Source: Pyxicephalus adspersus
Taxonomy: Eukaryota; Chordata; Amphibia; Anura; Pyxicephalidae
Direction: 5' to 3'
DNA: 64,000 bases
NCBI RefSeq assembly: GCF_032062135.1
Contig: NC_092862.1
Coordinates: forward strand, 98,415,525-98,479,524
A program made the translations under genes and the position numbers. Positions 1-39,793 of the stretch are shown piece by piece (positions within the stretch are counted from its first letter, which is position 1; each line of letters starts with the position of its first letter). Under the pieces are notes generated by a model. The model did not search any database, was not told the DNA's origin, and was given only the letters and a program-made list of their open reading frames with translations.

Positions 1-25510
<25,510 letters not shown>

Positions 25511-25867
25511 CTGGAAAAAAATAAACAACACATGAGTAATGAAATCAGCCAATATATAAGTGCATATTAAATGCTCACATCGCATACCATATACATTACA
25601 TCGTACATAAAATGACTTACTCATTACAATTGTATTCATTGCTATTCAAAATAAGCCTGATGTTGATATTTAAAAGAAATCTTACTAACAATTTTAGAAG
25701 TCAATAATGGAAGCTATCAATATTACTATATATAAGTACAAGTTTTCTTTAAATTGAGTGATTTTTATATGTGGGCAAGCACACACTTCATCTTATCCCC
25801 ACAATCACACCTATGATGCTGGAACTTTAAGGGAAAATAAATTCATTTATAGCTGTGTGTAAAATTT

Positions 25868-26293
25868 GACTAGCTGTTAACCCAGGTCCTATATGACCAC
25901 CTGTCATCAAAGATCTTATATATATATATATATATATATGTCTTGCTGTAATTCCAGTTTCTAAATAGCTAACTTTCAGCCCAGTTCCTAAGTATATAGA
26001 TGTCATACAAGGTCCCATATGACCAGCCATCATACCAGGTCCCATATCACTAACCTTCATCTAAGGACCAATTGACTACCCATTTTCAAAAGTCCTATAG
26101 GACTAGCCTCTATCCCAGGTACCATATAACTAGTTATATGATTTGCTGGCAACCCAGGTCTAATATGACTGGCTGTATTTCCAGGTTCTATATGACTAGC
26201 TGTTACTTTAGGTCCCATATCTGTTATCCCAGGTCCTATACGACTAGTTGTTGTATGGTCTTTTTTGACTAGCTGTTATCTCAAGTCTTGTGT
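25868..26293. repeat. Decayed minisatellite, about 15 units of 27 bp
   Basis: Successive units resemble 'gactagctgttatcccaggt' plus 'cctatat', with many substitutions and a (TA)n insertion at 25917-25939. The 27-base period keeps frames open on both strands and gives repetitive nonsense peptides. It lies about 360 bases upstream of exon 2. Confidence 0.75.
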
Positions 26294-27811
26294 GAGACAT
26301 CTTACTCAAAAGCCTTAAGCTCCAATAAAAGAAATCCTGCGTTACACTACTAAATGATGTATCTTCTATAAAAATAGTTTACTAACATACTTATGTGACA
26401 GTTTGTTGACAGTTCCTATTAGGACTGTAAAACCCTTGCCTAGAACTTTGGGAGTAACACCAGTTGTTTAAACTAACCTCTGTTTTATTGTCATGAGACT
26501 TAATTCACAAAGATATCACACCCAGATAAAGATCATTATTTATTTATTTAAAGCTGGAAAAAGGACATTGAAAAATAAGTTAAATTTGAAATAAGGAACA
26601 TGGCTGGAAATAAAGATCGTTATACTTGTGTTAAAGCTCGGTTAAAGGACTGACCTCATGCTTGTTTTAAGGGTTTATCACAGTTGTAATTATCAACATA
26701 ATGTATCAAAAGTGACATTAATTCTAGTGATTTAAAATACCGTCCCAGCTACGCCATAACAGAACTACCTCCCCACCACTGAACTATTTTGTGGCAACGC
26801 CAGCAGATTAGTACCTGACCTGTTCAGACTCTGAAAAACATAATTATTATTTAGATTACAAAAGTAAAAACAAATCAAAAACAAATACTAAAGTGTACTT
26901 TCCCATAGAAAACAATCTTGCACTGTTGTACAGACTCATATATTTCGTGGAATTGCCTACTCTGTTTTCACTGCACACACTCAGCTTCTCACAGATTGCA
27001 CTAGAAGCTAGATGGAAGGAGCTCTCATCATTTCCTGGCTGAAGAAAATATAGCAAGCCTTCTTCTCCCCAGCCATACTCTCCCTGGCCCATTGGATTTT
27101 AGTTCTTTAAAACATGGAGGCTCAGTATCACATGTGGTCATTATCTAGGGAAGGTTACATAAGTGATGTGATAAAATATTAATGGGTCTAAAAAAGGTAT
27201 GCAATGAAAACAGAAAGCTAATGTATAAATAATATCCTTAGCATGTTGATGAGAAAGAAAGGAGGAATCAAGGGAGACAAAATATCACCAGGCTAATCTT
27301 TAGCGTAAACAACCTAATCTACTTTGAGCTATCATATAATAAAATATAATAAATATTTCCAAAGTTTTTCTTTTTATCCCATACAGGCTATGAAAAAATA
27401 GTTATATACTACAGTTCTTTTTTCATTTTTTTAATGTAATAAACATATAGGATCCTTTGCTAGCATATAGTATGTAAAACACTTAGGACTGACTGCTGGC
27501 TATTGAGAGTTGTTGTCTAGCAGGGCGCACCTATTATAGGAACCCCCAAGAACTCTGCCATTGACTGACCCATAATTGAGGGCTCCTGGAGAAAATCATG
27601 CACAGATAGAGGGTATTCCAGCACCTGACTGTGAGGAGCACAAAGACAGGAAATAAAAAATAGATGTAGCAGTAGAACTGGACATCCTACATACAAGGAA
27701 TATTTTTCTTTAATGGTAGAAAACCCCAAATCTAACCCTTCAAACAGATAGATAGAGGCAGCATCAAAGACAAACATGATTTTCAAAAACCTCTACTATA
27801 CATAAAATTTT

Positions 27812-27812
<1 letters not shown>

Positions 27813-27859
<47 letters not shown>

Positions 27860-27880
27860 ATATAATATATATATATATAT
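27813..27880. repeat. (TATC)n plus (TA)n compound microsatellite
   Basis: Eleven to twelve TATC units running into TA dinucleotides and a T run. Confidence 0.95.
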
Positions 27881-28358
27881 TTTTTTTTTTGGCTTACCAT
27901 CATGATTATATGAAAAATTTATGTTTGCGGACAAGGCTTCGATCACCACTTTGCCCTATTTGAGAGTGTTCTTATTGATAAATAAAAAAAAGAGCACAGT
28001 ATTGCCTTTAGCCAAAATTGACCACACAATTCTGGATTCCCAGAATAAACAAAATGCCCTCTAGCAACTTACTTGTCAAAGAGCCAACAATTTATTTGAT
28101 GGAATACTTATTTTGACAAGCATTTTACTTATTTTTCCTTAAGCCCAGCAGGCACTGTTGACTATAGCAGCTGAATAATTGCCTGATAGGTTACAATTTC
28201 ATTATTCAACACAATAAAAAGAAACCTTTGGCAGTGGTAAACTAAAATTGATACAGCATAGCACTGACTAAGTATCAGAAAATAAAAGTCATTATTTGCC
28301 TCCTCCATACCTATATATTGCAGTGCTCAAGCAACGCATTGTGAGATGTAGGCATGTA

Positions 28359-28423
28359 GGAGTTTTACACGAATGAGTTTTACATGAATGGCAACACGAA
28401 GGAGTTTTACATGAATGGCAACA
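28359..28423. repeat. Small tandem repeat, 27-bp unit
   Basis: 'gagttttacatgaatggcaa' followed by 'ca' recurs at a 27-bp period, with a shortened copy in front ('gagttttacacgaat'). Two full units and one partial unit. Confidence 0.75.
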
Positions 28424-31400
28424 AATAGGGTGAGATCGAACTTGACATCTAAAAGTTTTCCATATATGAGGTCCCATATATGATCAATAGTTTTCCTTAC
28501 TGTGTATTTTATTTTGCCTGCCATTTTTTTTAAATTTCTGTCTTGTTTTACTTTTTAACAATACAGTACATATGTGCAATAACATTTTAATATAACATTT
28601 TGGGATGTACCTATTGAAATTTCCCCAAAGCATTAACGTGCAAATCTGACATAATATCTTCTTTTGGACAATTATTAAGGCTGCTTTCTAGAGAGAATAA
28701 AAAGAGGAATTGTGTGAATGATGGTATCTTTGCATCCTTGAGATGTGGTTTTCAATTCCTTCTGCAGGTCATATACTTTCCTATATGCACAACATCATCT
28801 AATAACTAAAAAAGAGATTTTAATCCCCAAGGAAGCTAGGTATGCCAGGTTTTATAATTTTTTATGACTCTTGGCTGTTAGTAATAATAGGAAGCAGAGG
28901 AGGGGAAGAAAATGTTGCTCATTTGAACTTTTCTGCATCTCAGGAACTGTTAGCCATATGGACCCATAAAATATTCTTTTAACAGAGACAGGGATGATGT
29001 TTCTCCAATACTGGTTTTACTTATTTTTCCTAATATTCTACATTAAATTTAACATTTTTATTCTAAGTGATCTCCTAAGACACTCAATCATTGTAAGAAG
29101 TGATAATTTTACTTTTCACAGAATCTTTCGTATGTGATCTTCTAAATTGTCAGGCAGAATAACTTACAAAAGGGTACTTGCCAAACCAGAATGAAGGAAC
29201 AGACCTTGTTATATCCAAGAAACAGTAATAGGCGCATTGATGTCAAATTAAACGTGTGTGTCCGCATTTTCTGCGGTTAGTACATGGACTTTCCTATATG
29301 TTATTACTTCTGTAATATATCAAGTTTAAGGAAACACCAGGCAGCAATGGAAGTCTGTAAGTCCATCAACAATTGGCAGTTTCAGCTAGTTTCCAATATT
29401 TTTTTTAATGTATAAAAGTTCATTTTTACAGCCAGAGATTTGTAAATTTATCATAATATGTAACTTTTTATCCTCATATTAATTTGCTGAAAAAATAAGC
29501 TGGATTGTTACTGCTCCAGGTCCAAGCATCATTTGTTTTATGTTCCTATTCCAAGACAGAAAGTTCGAATGATAAATACAATAAAGCAAAATGTAAACCT
29601 GACATGCAGGTCTTCAAATAAATTAATGACAACACAGTCTGACAGGGCTTAGAATTTAATTCTTTATGTATTAGCTAACAAAGAAATTTAATTAATGACA
29701 ACATAAAATTTTGAAACAGTATTTGGCACTTGGGACTTCTAGAATTTGCTTTGTAAAAGAGGGTAATAAAAATATAGTAAAACCGTGTGCACTAAAAAAA
29801 AGAAACAATATATTTAAACAACAGGCAGTACAGCTTGTAAATAACCAGTTAAAATATACTGAAATGCCATATGGCTTGATATAGGAAACCTTTAAAAACC
29901 TAGAAATGATACGCCTGTTTTGGGTTCCTTTAATTACCCATGGTGTAGAGACCACCTCCAGATAGAATAACTGTTACTTCCTTCCTGCAAAAACTAAAAG
30001 CCCATGCACCTTACTATTCTAAAACCAGCCACTGTGGCTTGATAAGATGAAAGTTACTTATCCATGCCACCTACCAGAATGGATGTCCATCTGAGCAACA
30101 AGCTCTTGAACTGGAAATGTAATGTCCTCACTATCAATAAACTAAAGAATATGCTGAGGGTATGCCAAAATCGATTAATGGGAGATGTGCCGCTATAGAC
30201 AGTCTAAAGGGTTATTATCTAGCTGTTGCTATAATTTATAATAAAACTGGACTATTTCCTATTCATTTCATTAGTTGTATTTTAAATAATAAGGAAAAAA
30301 AAGCAAAAAAAAAAAAAAAAAGCTTGCAATTAGGTCGATTGGAATTTAGAACATTAGATAGCATAATAAACAATGCACACTCAATACACCCACACACAGA
30401 CAATATTATTACCAATAGATACAAATATGAAACATATATAAATAATTTATATATAAATGAATACAAGAAAGCATCATAAACTGTGCAGTGCTTTCCTTTC
30501 ACATGATTGGGTATCTAAAGTGAACACAGCCTACATTAGCCGAAACATTCTCAGCAAATCAACCCCCAAAAAAGTTTTACACTAAACTATACATAAACCT
30601 CACATGCAAGTAAATAGAATTATACATAACATGCATGCACAGCAACAAGGTAAACATCCTAATAAATTTATTATATGTTGTAACCTTAGTTAAAATACAC
30701 TTTTTGGTAAATTAGGCTCATCAATCAGTTAAACTCAAGCACTGTGAATGGTATGTAAACAGAGTTTACTGAACAAACCAGTACCTGCAATAACACTAAC
30801 TGACTGGAGGGCACAAGGTGCAACACTCTGAATTATTCAGGAAGCCAGTTCTTCCCTCTACTAATCATTCAGACTTGACAGAGAGCGATCTTTGATCCCT
30901 TGAGTGTTAAATAGAATGAAATAGCAACTGGATGAGGGGCATGACAAAAGGCAATGTATTATTAATTTAAAAGGTCTCTCTCTGCTGCTTGCTGTTTGCA
31001 TGTCTATTAAGTTGTAACACTAGATCATTGTAAAAGGTACAGAGCAATTGTTGACAATTGGTTTTATATCCTGTATGTGTAAACACACACATATATATAT
31101 ACATACATTATTATTATAACGCTGGCGTAATATTATTACGTTTTAGAGAGAGGATTACATAGCTTACTTTATGTGACCAGGCAGCATCACCCAATGCTGT
31201 CACATGAGGAGTCCAAGCCAACTTTTGGAAGGGAGGGGCAAACTGTGCAATCACCTAGGGCTCTTTCTCCAGGTCCCAAGTGGTGACAGGAGCTGGAATG
31301 CTGTGCTTTTGGGCCATACATATACATGAATGATTTCCTTAAGCTATAACGTTAATGATTTGTAATTTACTTAAGGTTCTTCTTTACTACCCAACTTTTG

Positions 31401-32702
31401 ACTAGAGCAGCAGGTGAGGGAAAGGAAAAAACATTTTTATTAGGAATTTTTTTCTAGGTCCACCAAAACTAGTATTTCAGTTTTTGTCTTTTGAGTTTTT
31501 GGTTTTGATATTTTTATATATATATCAGCCCTGTAATGGCTTATATAATAGGGGATGAATGCTCTGAATTTTATTTTTTAGTGGAGAATAGCACAGGTGC
31601 AATTAGCCCAAATCTGACTGAACTCCAAGGCTCACTGGAACTGAACCAAGGTATGGAGAACTTGAAAATGGAAAGGAATCAGTGACTGCTTAACCTGATT
31701 CTCCCTATAATTGAAATATTATTTCTGGTTTCACTGATCCTTTTAACTTGTATATGAAAACATGCAGCATATAACCAAATTCATGGTTCACATACTGTGT
31801 CTGACAAAACCTAGACCAATATAAATATTTATGAGTAATAATTAGCACCATTTACCAATTCTGTGGAGCCAAGCAGGCTCACAATGCAGTACTGTTTGTT
31901 ATAATTTCCCTTAAAATTGCATGCACTAATTTCCTAGTCTGATTCACAGACTTTTAAATGACTCTGAACGTTCAGATTGCAGTGTCTTAGTATTGACCTA
32001 GCCAAGACATCTGATACACAGCACGATGGAAGAAGAATGGTAAGATGTAAAAGTGATAAACATTTCAGTTCTGCTGGGAGAGATCTACATTTTTATTCTT
32101 AGTCTTGTTTAAAGTAAGAAAATGTTAAAAAAAAAACTGGTGAAGCTTGACTAAGATTCAGAACCAGTGTTCCTAGATATGTAAATACTTATTTTATGTT
32201 TGAGATCACGCTACATCATTTTTTCCTTTTTTGGAAATACTGTATGTTTTTAGCTATCATCAAGTACAATAATAAATGTGAGACAATAATATTCACTGTT
32301 GATTCTTGGCTCTAGAACTCTGTGCTGTGAAGCAATACTTGAAAAGTACAAAGTTTATATTGTGCTACCCAAATATTGGTTAGCTCCCAGCTAATTACAA
32401 CTACAGTTGATTCACTGAATAATGACTTAATCTTATCCTTCATTCCATAGTAAAACACAAAATACATTGACATAAAATTTAATTTACTGAACTGGAAGAG
32501 GGGAAAGAAAGTAAAAGATTCAACCAATACTTTTTTCCAATGTGAGAATAAAAATATCCTGTGCTTTTCCATGCATGACAAGGCACATACATTGTCATGT
32601 ACCCATTTTCATTCATACCCATTATCGTGCTGATGTTTGGTGTAGGCTCTGATTAGAGTATTTGCACTAAATTCATTGTGAAGGGTGCAAAATCATCAAA
32701 GT

Positions 32703-32849
32703 CTTTGGGCTGTATTTACCAAGAAGGACATTCACCATTCTCTGGTGGAGAATTAATCACTTCCATTGAAAACACATGGATCTGGAAGTTACTCTACCAG
32801 AGAAAGTTTTTTGAATGTCAAATTCACTGATTTATAAATAGACCCCAAG
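32703..32849. mobile_element. 147-bp inverted-repeat element
   Basis: The left end is 'ctttgggctgtatttacc' and the right end is 'tttataaatagaccccaag', inverted relatives. Sub-terminal 'gacattcaccattctctggt' is mirrored by 'accagagaaag...gaatgtcaa'. The whole unit folds into a long imperfect hairpin, as MITEs do. Confidence 0.6.
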
Positions 32850-35517
32850 CATCTCCTTCTTTGAGAATCAAAGAGTTACAGCTTCTGTCTGCAGTGTCTC
32901 CATTGAGAATTTTTTTTCTTGACATGTTTTAAAAGCCGCCTGGGTTTCCAGTAATTAGATATTTTTCCTATTTTCTGACATGAAGTCAGAAGAAATCTCC
33001 CTCACAAGCACACATACAAAACTAAAATTTTGACACAGATTTGTATTCTCTCTGTAAGGCATGTGTCCCTGTTTTTGGGATAAATCATCACTTTCTCTTT
33101 TGTCCAACATCCATCAAATAGTCATCTCCTATAAAGGAAGAAACATGCAGCAAGAGAAAAGTAGATATATATATTCTAAGACATGAGGTGTTTAACTCCA
33201 GTCCTCAGTGGCAATATACAATCTAGGATTTTCAATTTCTGACTTTTGATCATCGTACTAAATTTTCTGTTCCCAGAGATAGTAAAATTGTGTGCAAATT
33301 TGGACCTTGTTGAATGGAGTTGGAGATACGTGTTCTTCAACTTTCACACTAAAATAAGTTTTGGCTCCTGTAGACTTTAAAGCCCAATTCCAGTTTTTGT
33401 GAACCCTGATGGATACCAGTGCATACCCAAGGTTGAATTATTGCTATAACCCATGCCAGTTTTTATGTTTCTAGACATCATCTACCTTTACATTGCTAAA
33501 ACATCTCCAAATATCACCTCTAACAATCTTAAATCATTACTGTTTTTTCTTTGTGTCCTGAAGCCCATTTATTCACAGAAAAGATAACATTTATACATAA
33601 ATCAAATGCATCTATGTGTTGCCTTGCATTTTAACCCATTTGCAGTACATTATAAATGTGCCTTGTGGTGTGCGGTGCACATTTATTTACAGGTTTCAAT
33701 TGTCAAGAAAATACAATGCAAATAAAATTTTTCCAGAATTGCAGTTGCATCTTTACTCCTCCTAAATGCTTGAAAAACATTCCCATTTAAGTCTATTGAA
33801 GCAAATCGTCTATAACATGCAACTCGCAGCCTTAGGGAACACGTTTTAAATGCCTGCTAAGCTGGTTGTGTTTTTGAAGCAATTGAAAGGCATCTCTGAA
33901 GCATTTAGAAGGAAGTACAAAGAAACCAAATGTTTCCCCTTCCTATACTCTACCAGTTTTCTATGCAAAACCCCTACAATGCTAGAAAACCATCTCATAA
34001 GCCGTTTTCAAGCATTTCATAAACTGTTTGGGTGCTTGGAACTTGAAATTTGGCTTTCTGTAAGTGGTAACTACATCACAAATTGACCATCCATAGAAAG
34101 GAAAAAATCCTGACTAATAATGTTTTTTACTGTTTTAGCACACCAATTCTATAGTGTGCAATGTCACACTGTAGGTGCTAAACATTTCTACACACCTGAT
34201 CATTGGCCACACAAATTATTAAGTGCAAGTATATATCTTACAACTTAACAAAACTGAGGTTTTAGATTTCTTTGAAGTTCCTATCCTTGTTTTTCTGAGC
34301 AGAAATGCGTGTATTGCACAGCTGCTGGGACTACACAGGAAGTTTACACATGAAAATGTGTATACATACAGTCTCACTACTTGACCTGGCATCAGTAAAG
34401 AAACAGAATCACAGCTGGGAATGACCTTTTTTTTCCAACTATGAACTGCCAAAAAATCCAATTCAAAAATATATTGTAATCAGATTTTAAATTGATGATT
34501 TTGTTTTGAATTTGTGTTGGGATAAAAAGAGGCATGGGTCAGGAAAATACAGATATTACCTAGACAGGTGAATATATGCAGACCTAGAAAAGCACTGGAT
34601 TCTGAAAGTAAAATGTCCCCAATGTAATTACTATGCAATGCAAAAGTTAAAGACAAACTTCTTTCATCTCCCCAGGGTGAGACAAATCCTTTTTTGATTT
34701 GTGTCCCCCACATGACCTCTCTGAAACTTTGTGGCTCCCTGAGGAAGGTCATTAGCAGCAGAGGCGGTACTGTCAATCCGGATGGGTGGTACTAGGTGTG
34801 GCCAGGTGCTGAATGACATGCTGCATAGGCTTATAAAACAGCGGTATCAATGCTGATAGGCAAAATCTTCCTAACCCATTGTAATGAAATCAAATGCAGC
34901 CTATGTGAGGGTGACAATGCTGCTCTGACTTCTGAAGCAATGCTTCAGTTCCATCACTCCATCAAAGGATGGGAGGCCATAGTACTATTTTTCTACTATT
35001 GTCCTTTAAACCATGCAGAAAAGTAAACTCTCACCAAACGTATTGCTTCACCAGTAAAAAGTAAATGTAAATTACTTTAACACAAACTATTGATACAAGA
35101 GGTTCAATATGATAGCTAGCATAGTATATATAGTAAGTATTTTTAAGCATTTTTAATATGTAACAGATTTGTAATTACACCATTGGCATATGCATCCTTT
35201 ACATGCCTCTAGATAACATTTAAGGAATGTATTACCTTCTTTAAAAAAATAATTTATCCTAAATTGAAGTAAGAGACTGAAGGGTTTTTCTACCCAGGGA
35301 GGTGAGGTAACATTAAGGTTGCCAAAGCCTAGAGTGTGTACTCGATACAGATAAAGAAAAGAAATAAAGAGTGGCTTTTTGAAGGCAACATTCAAGACTT
35401 TTATTAAATAGTGAAAAAGTGGACTCCTGATAATATATAATATATATTTAAAAACATTAAAATGTACAACAAAATACAATACTATACTGAGTCCTTGTGT
35501 GTTTTTTGTCTCTTAAT

Positions 35518-35555
35518 CCCAACGCGTTTCTCCCATTGGCTTCTTCAGGGGATGT
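35518..35555. repeat. 'aacgcgtttctccc...ggcttcttcagggg' repeat signature
   Basis: The combination of 'cccaacgcgtttctccc' and 'ttggcttcttcaggggatg' is a phrase I know from dispersed repeats in amphibian and fish DNA. Upstream and downstream borders are not clear. The minus-strand open frame covering it is not a gene. Confidence 0.45.
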
Positions 35556-38500
35556 TTTTTGGAGACTAATATTGTATTTTGGAAGTGGATAAGGTGCAGA
35601 AACAACTTTGTTAGCTGATGATTTAGGTATTCTGGCACTGGTAGGATGTTGGAATAGTTCCTCATAAGGGATTATGATCAGGTGGTTTTCCAAAGGAAGT
35701 GGAGTTTTTTGAACATACTGTCATAGTGTTTATAGATGGTGGGTGTGTAAGCAGTCCAATCTATAGGGACTGGTTAGCTTTGCAGGGAGTTTTTTTTAAT
35801 AGTAAAAGGTGGTTTAATAGATAGATTGAGGGTCTAATTTGTGTCCAAAAGATTTATTTCACCCGGGGGGAAGAGGACTTGGATATAGGGTTTCCTAACA
35901 GATGGTTGCCAGAGAGGCATTTTATTTCTTCTCTTTATCTGTATCTTAAATTGAACTTAAAATCCTAATTACAGCTACTGTTATACAAATATCCACATGC
36001 TATTTTTATGTTAAGTGCAGTGTTGAGAGACTGAAATGTTAATAACTGGTAAATGTGATTCATTTCCTTATACACACAGCATTCTCATACATCCCTGCCT
36101 TTGAGCTTCCTGTTACATCACCACCACCTAATCACACCTGGTCTAGCCCATTTCGTGGAGGAAGGCTTATGTTACGTTGCACATTTATGGTAGGTGTGCT
36201 AGATTTGCACAGTTAAATCCCACATGCAAACATTATAAAACCATTATGAGATCTGCCAGACGTGCCTATCACAATGACGCTACCTTTGTGCATCACCAGC
36301 TTGGGATGCACATTCTCTGTTGTCTTCATTCAGCTGTGGTACCTGTCAGTATCTTGTTAAACATTAACCTTTATTAACATTCTCAGAACAGCAAATATTT
36401 GCCAGAAAAATAACTGTGGAGATAGTAAATGTTGGCACATGGTCTAAATGAAGAGTTTGTTTTTTATAAAAACATTTTTAATTGACGAATCACTCAATTT
36501 TTTTATTATTCAAACTAACTGCCCCCTCCATTTTTTTGGTTTTGGTCTCCTGCCCCTATTTTTCTGCTTTGTATTTTTTCTCTTTCTCCACTTTCTATAA
36601 ATTTTTATAGAACACCATGGATGAGAAAGGAAATCTTAATCTACTGGTATAAATCACAAAAATTATTGTTTTGGTTTTGTTACATATGTGTCACAGGTGT
36701 ATGCGATTCTTCATTTTTTTCCTTCACGTTTGCTCTCAGGTGAATAGATTTTTTTTTATTTTCTGTATTTTGTACTCTTGGTGTTCTGTTTAAATAAAGA
36801 ATTTAGAAAAAAAATCTGCTCCACTGTTCACTGTTTTCAAGTTATACTCACCACAACATTGGCAACAAGTTCCAAAATTGTGCTGAGTAAGATGTGGTCT
36901 TCACTGCCTGTAAAATGATGAATGCCGTAAAAAATAGCTTTTGGCATCATGCCTGCCGAAAACCAGAACCACAGTGTTTCTAAAGGAAGGCATAAAACAC
37001 TAGAGCTTAGCTCTAGGTAGATATAATAAAAGCACAATTTATTGCAGCTCTCTAATTATTAACGCACCATTAAATGTATTTTGCAAATGCAAGCAGTGTA
37101 AATACCCAAATTTGATTTGGTATCAGCCTTTTGCCATCCTTGTACAGCAGCGCTAGGGTGTGAGAATATTAAGCAGTACAAGAAGCCAATTAGATCATGT
37201 GCTGACAATCACCTTGCTGATAGGAAGAAAAAGAAGAGTGACAGAGAAATAAGCTTATCACTGTACTGCTTTCCATGTGACTAGGGCTTAGAGGAAGTAG
37301 GTGGAATTATGCTAGCCATCAGCTTGAGAACATCCAGAACAGAATAAAATGCATTTCTGGAACTAAAATAGTTATTGCATAAGTTGTTTTTTTTAACCTT
37401 TAATCTTTTGTCATGAGACTGGTATTCTGCATTATAAACCCCTAAAACTACTTGCAGTTTATTTTGTGCAAATAAAACTTCACCTTATTCAACACCTTAT
37501 TCAATGTATGTATGTCTGATAAGAGAAAAACCTGTGATGACCTTGATTCTTACTAAACTGATAGGTTGCATGTTGTCCTAGCTTATTAACCAAATACCTT
37601 TAACCTGTTCAGGTAACAATTACCTTGGAATAAAACCTGTCACTTTTGAATTGTTTTTTTTTTAATCTTCAATGTTCAAATAAGTTAATTTATGTTTCTG
37701 ATATATGATGAATACCAAAAATGTTAACTTTTGGAAATTTTTCTAATGAAAAAGTGGGCCTTATTCTTCATTACTGTGAAGCTGTCCATTTGTCCAACCC
37801 CAGCTTTCTCCAGCTGTAAGTGCTCCACTAGGGGAGAAAGGATTGGGTAAACTGTACCTAAGGCCTAGAAAAGATTAATGCACATGGATGACTGCACAAT
37901 GACACACCACATGCCCTTGGTGTGGGTAGATGCTGATGGACATGTTTAAAGATTTCAACAAAATAACTGATGTGTATGACATTTCAAAATGAAAAAGCAG
38001 CTGCCTCCAAAACCATTATATCTATTTTACATGTGTATATGTAGTTTCATCAGTCTTTTTTGGAAAAATATTTTAGGACCTTGCATGTACTTGCTTTATT
38101 AACATTGTGTAGTAGTCTTCTTCTACATTTGAATGGTTGTGTCAAGCAAAGAGAACAAGTGCTTACAGAAAACCACACTGAATCAAATATCTGTTATGTG
38201 TATGCTTGGGTGAACTTGCCCGTAAAGAATACTTTGACTATAAAGCTTTATTTGAGTTAGCTTTTTCGGGAATTTTGAAATTCCACAAATCTTTGGAATA
38301 TCTAGCTGTGTAAAACTACCACCGATAAGCTCACAAACTTGTTTTCCCAGCTTCGTACACCATAGTTTTACTGAAATCATCTTCAAACCACCCACTTTTT
38401 TTTAGGCCTGACATTAAAATTACTATGTAGAATGAGCTGTAATAAAGCCTTGACTGTCGCTCTACCTATACGTTCTTCCAGTTTTTTTTTTTGAGGAAGC

Positions 38501-39544
38501 TGTAAAAAAATTCAGTTCTCACAGCTTTGAAAGTAATAAAGCAGAAGAACAAGAAACAATGTGTAGGTGTGGGTTCAATGTGAACGTTTAGTTATCATTG
38601 TCTGCAGGCTTCCTTATTTTTACTGTGAAGAACTGCAGATTTTTCCTAAGAAGACTTGCTCTGTATTTCTGACATATCTGTTATATTCCCAGGTAAACTG
38701 TTATTATAGTTTATTACAGTGCTTTATTTCCAAACCCTGCAATTCTACTAGTCAAGCAACAGCATGCATGCCATGTTGGCTTTTCAAAGTCATTAGAAAG
38801 ATTTCCTGCTATTTACTATGTAAATTAGTAATGGCAAACAACTCTTTAACGCTAAATAAAATAAACAAGCATCTGCAATATTTAAACATAATTTATTCCC
38901 CTCCTAACTAGGTGCATTTTGTCCTTATTTTTGGGCCTTTGTGCACTGAAGCTGGAGCAACCCAAATGAGCAGGAAACTGGATTGAATATTTTCTTTCCT
39001 TCTGTTAATGCCAAAGAAAAGTGCTAATAAAGTAATTTAGAGAGATTGATGAACACATAAAAGGCTGGGAAGGTGAACATTGCATTACACTACAATATAC
39101 TAATGCTGCAATAATACAAAAAAAAAAAAAATCAACAGAAGGCAAAAAGACCCCTATAAACCTAACTTCAGAATTCTATAGTAATGAGAACTACATGGAG
39201 GGTGTAAAAGGAGTAAATTTAGTGTAAAAATAGGTAAAGAAAGTTGTTCTTCCACAGGGAAGGATAGTTGAACTTAGCTGAACATGTAGTTCAACACTTT
39301 ATCCTGACCTTAACACTTAACTCTTATTTTCACCGAAAACTAACCCTACACATTTAATGTTATCCCTAAAACTTTGTCTAGCATTTAATTCCCTAAAATT
39401 TCTACCCCTGACTTGGTCTATAACACTATATTGGTCCCTTTATTCTGTCCTTGCCTCCCCCAAGCAATCAGTGCTTAAACTATACTTTTATGTATATATA
39501 AAACCAAACCATTTTTGCATAAAATAATGAAAATGGAAACTTTA

Positions 39545-39793
39545 AGGCTAACACTCTCTATAAGCAGCGCTAAGATCCCAGGTTCAAATCTTGGCCAGAA
39601 CACTATCTCCATAAAGTTAATAAACAGTATTCTCCCTGTGTTTGTGTTGGTTTCCTCATAAAACAAACTGGTAGGTTAAAAAGCGTCCTGCAAAAAATTG
39701 TCCTTAGATTATTAGAGTATTTGACTGTGGTAGGGACATTTGAATGTGAGCTCCTCTAAGGAGCAGATAGTGACATAATTATGTAAAGATCAG
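39545..39793 (+). mobile_element. tRNA-derived SINE, 5' and central part
   Basis: It contains a degenerate RNA polymerase III B box ('ggttcaaatcttgg') after 'gcagcgctaagatccca', then 'attctccctgtgtttg' and 'ttggtttcctc', then 'ggtagggacatttgaatgtg' with 'agctcctctaaggagcagat'. This order is the layout I know for a tRNA-derived SINE in frogs and fishes. The tail is lost and the A box is weak, so it is a fossil. The exact family name needs a repeat-library search. Confidence 0.7.

Larger units (their letters stand above)
25511..39500 (-). other. EGFR: EGFR intron 1, proximal part
   Basis: This sequence lies upstream of exon 2 and shows no exon of its own. It contains a decayed 27-bp minisatellite, a (TATC)n/(TA)n microsatellite, a second small tandem repeat near 28360, a hairpin element at 32703-32849 and a repeat signature at 35518-35555. 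Open frames here are short, lack homology I can see and have no splice context. Confidence 0.8.

Noticed and set aside
25868..26293. CRISPR-like array
   Set aside because: Units are contiguous, degenerate and lack unique spacers. The DNA is vertebrate.
38567..38911. A 114-codon plus-strand open frame
   Set aside because: No known domain, compositional bias only, no supporting signals.
39570..39600. A tRNA gene, because of the B-box-like 'ggttcaaatc'
   Set aside because: No matching acceptor stem or anticodon arm. The downstream sequence is SINE body.
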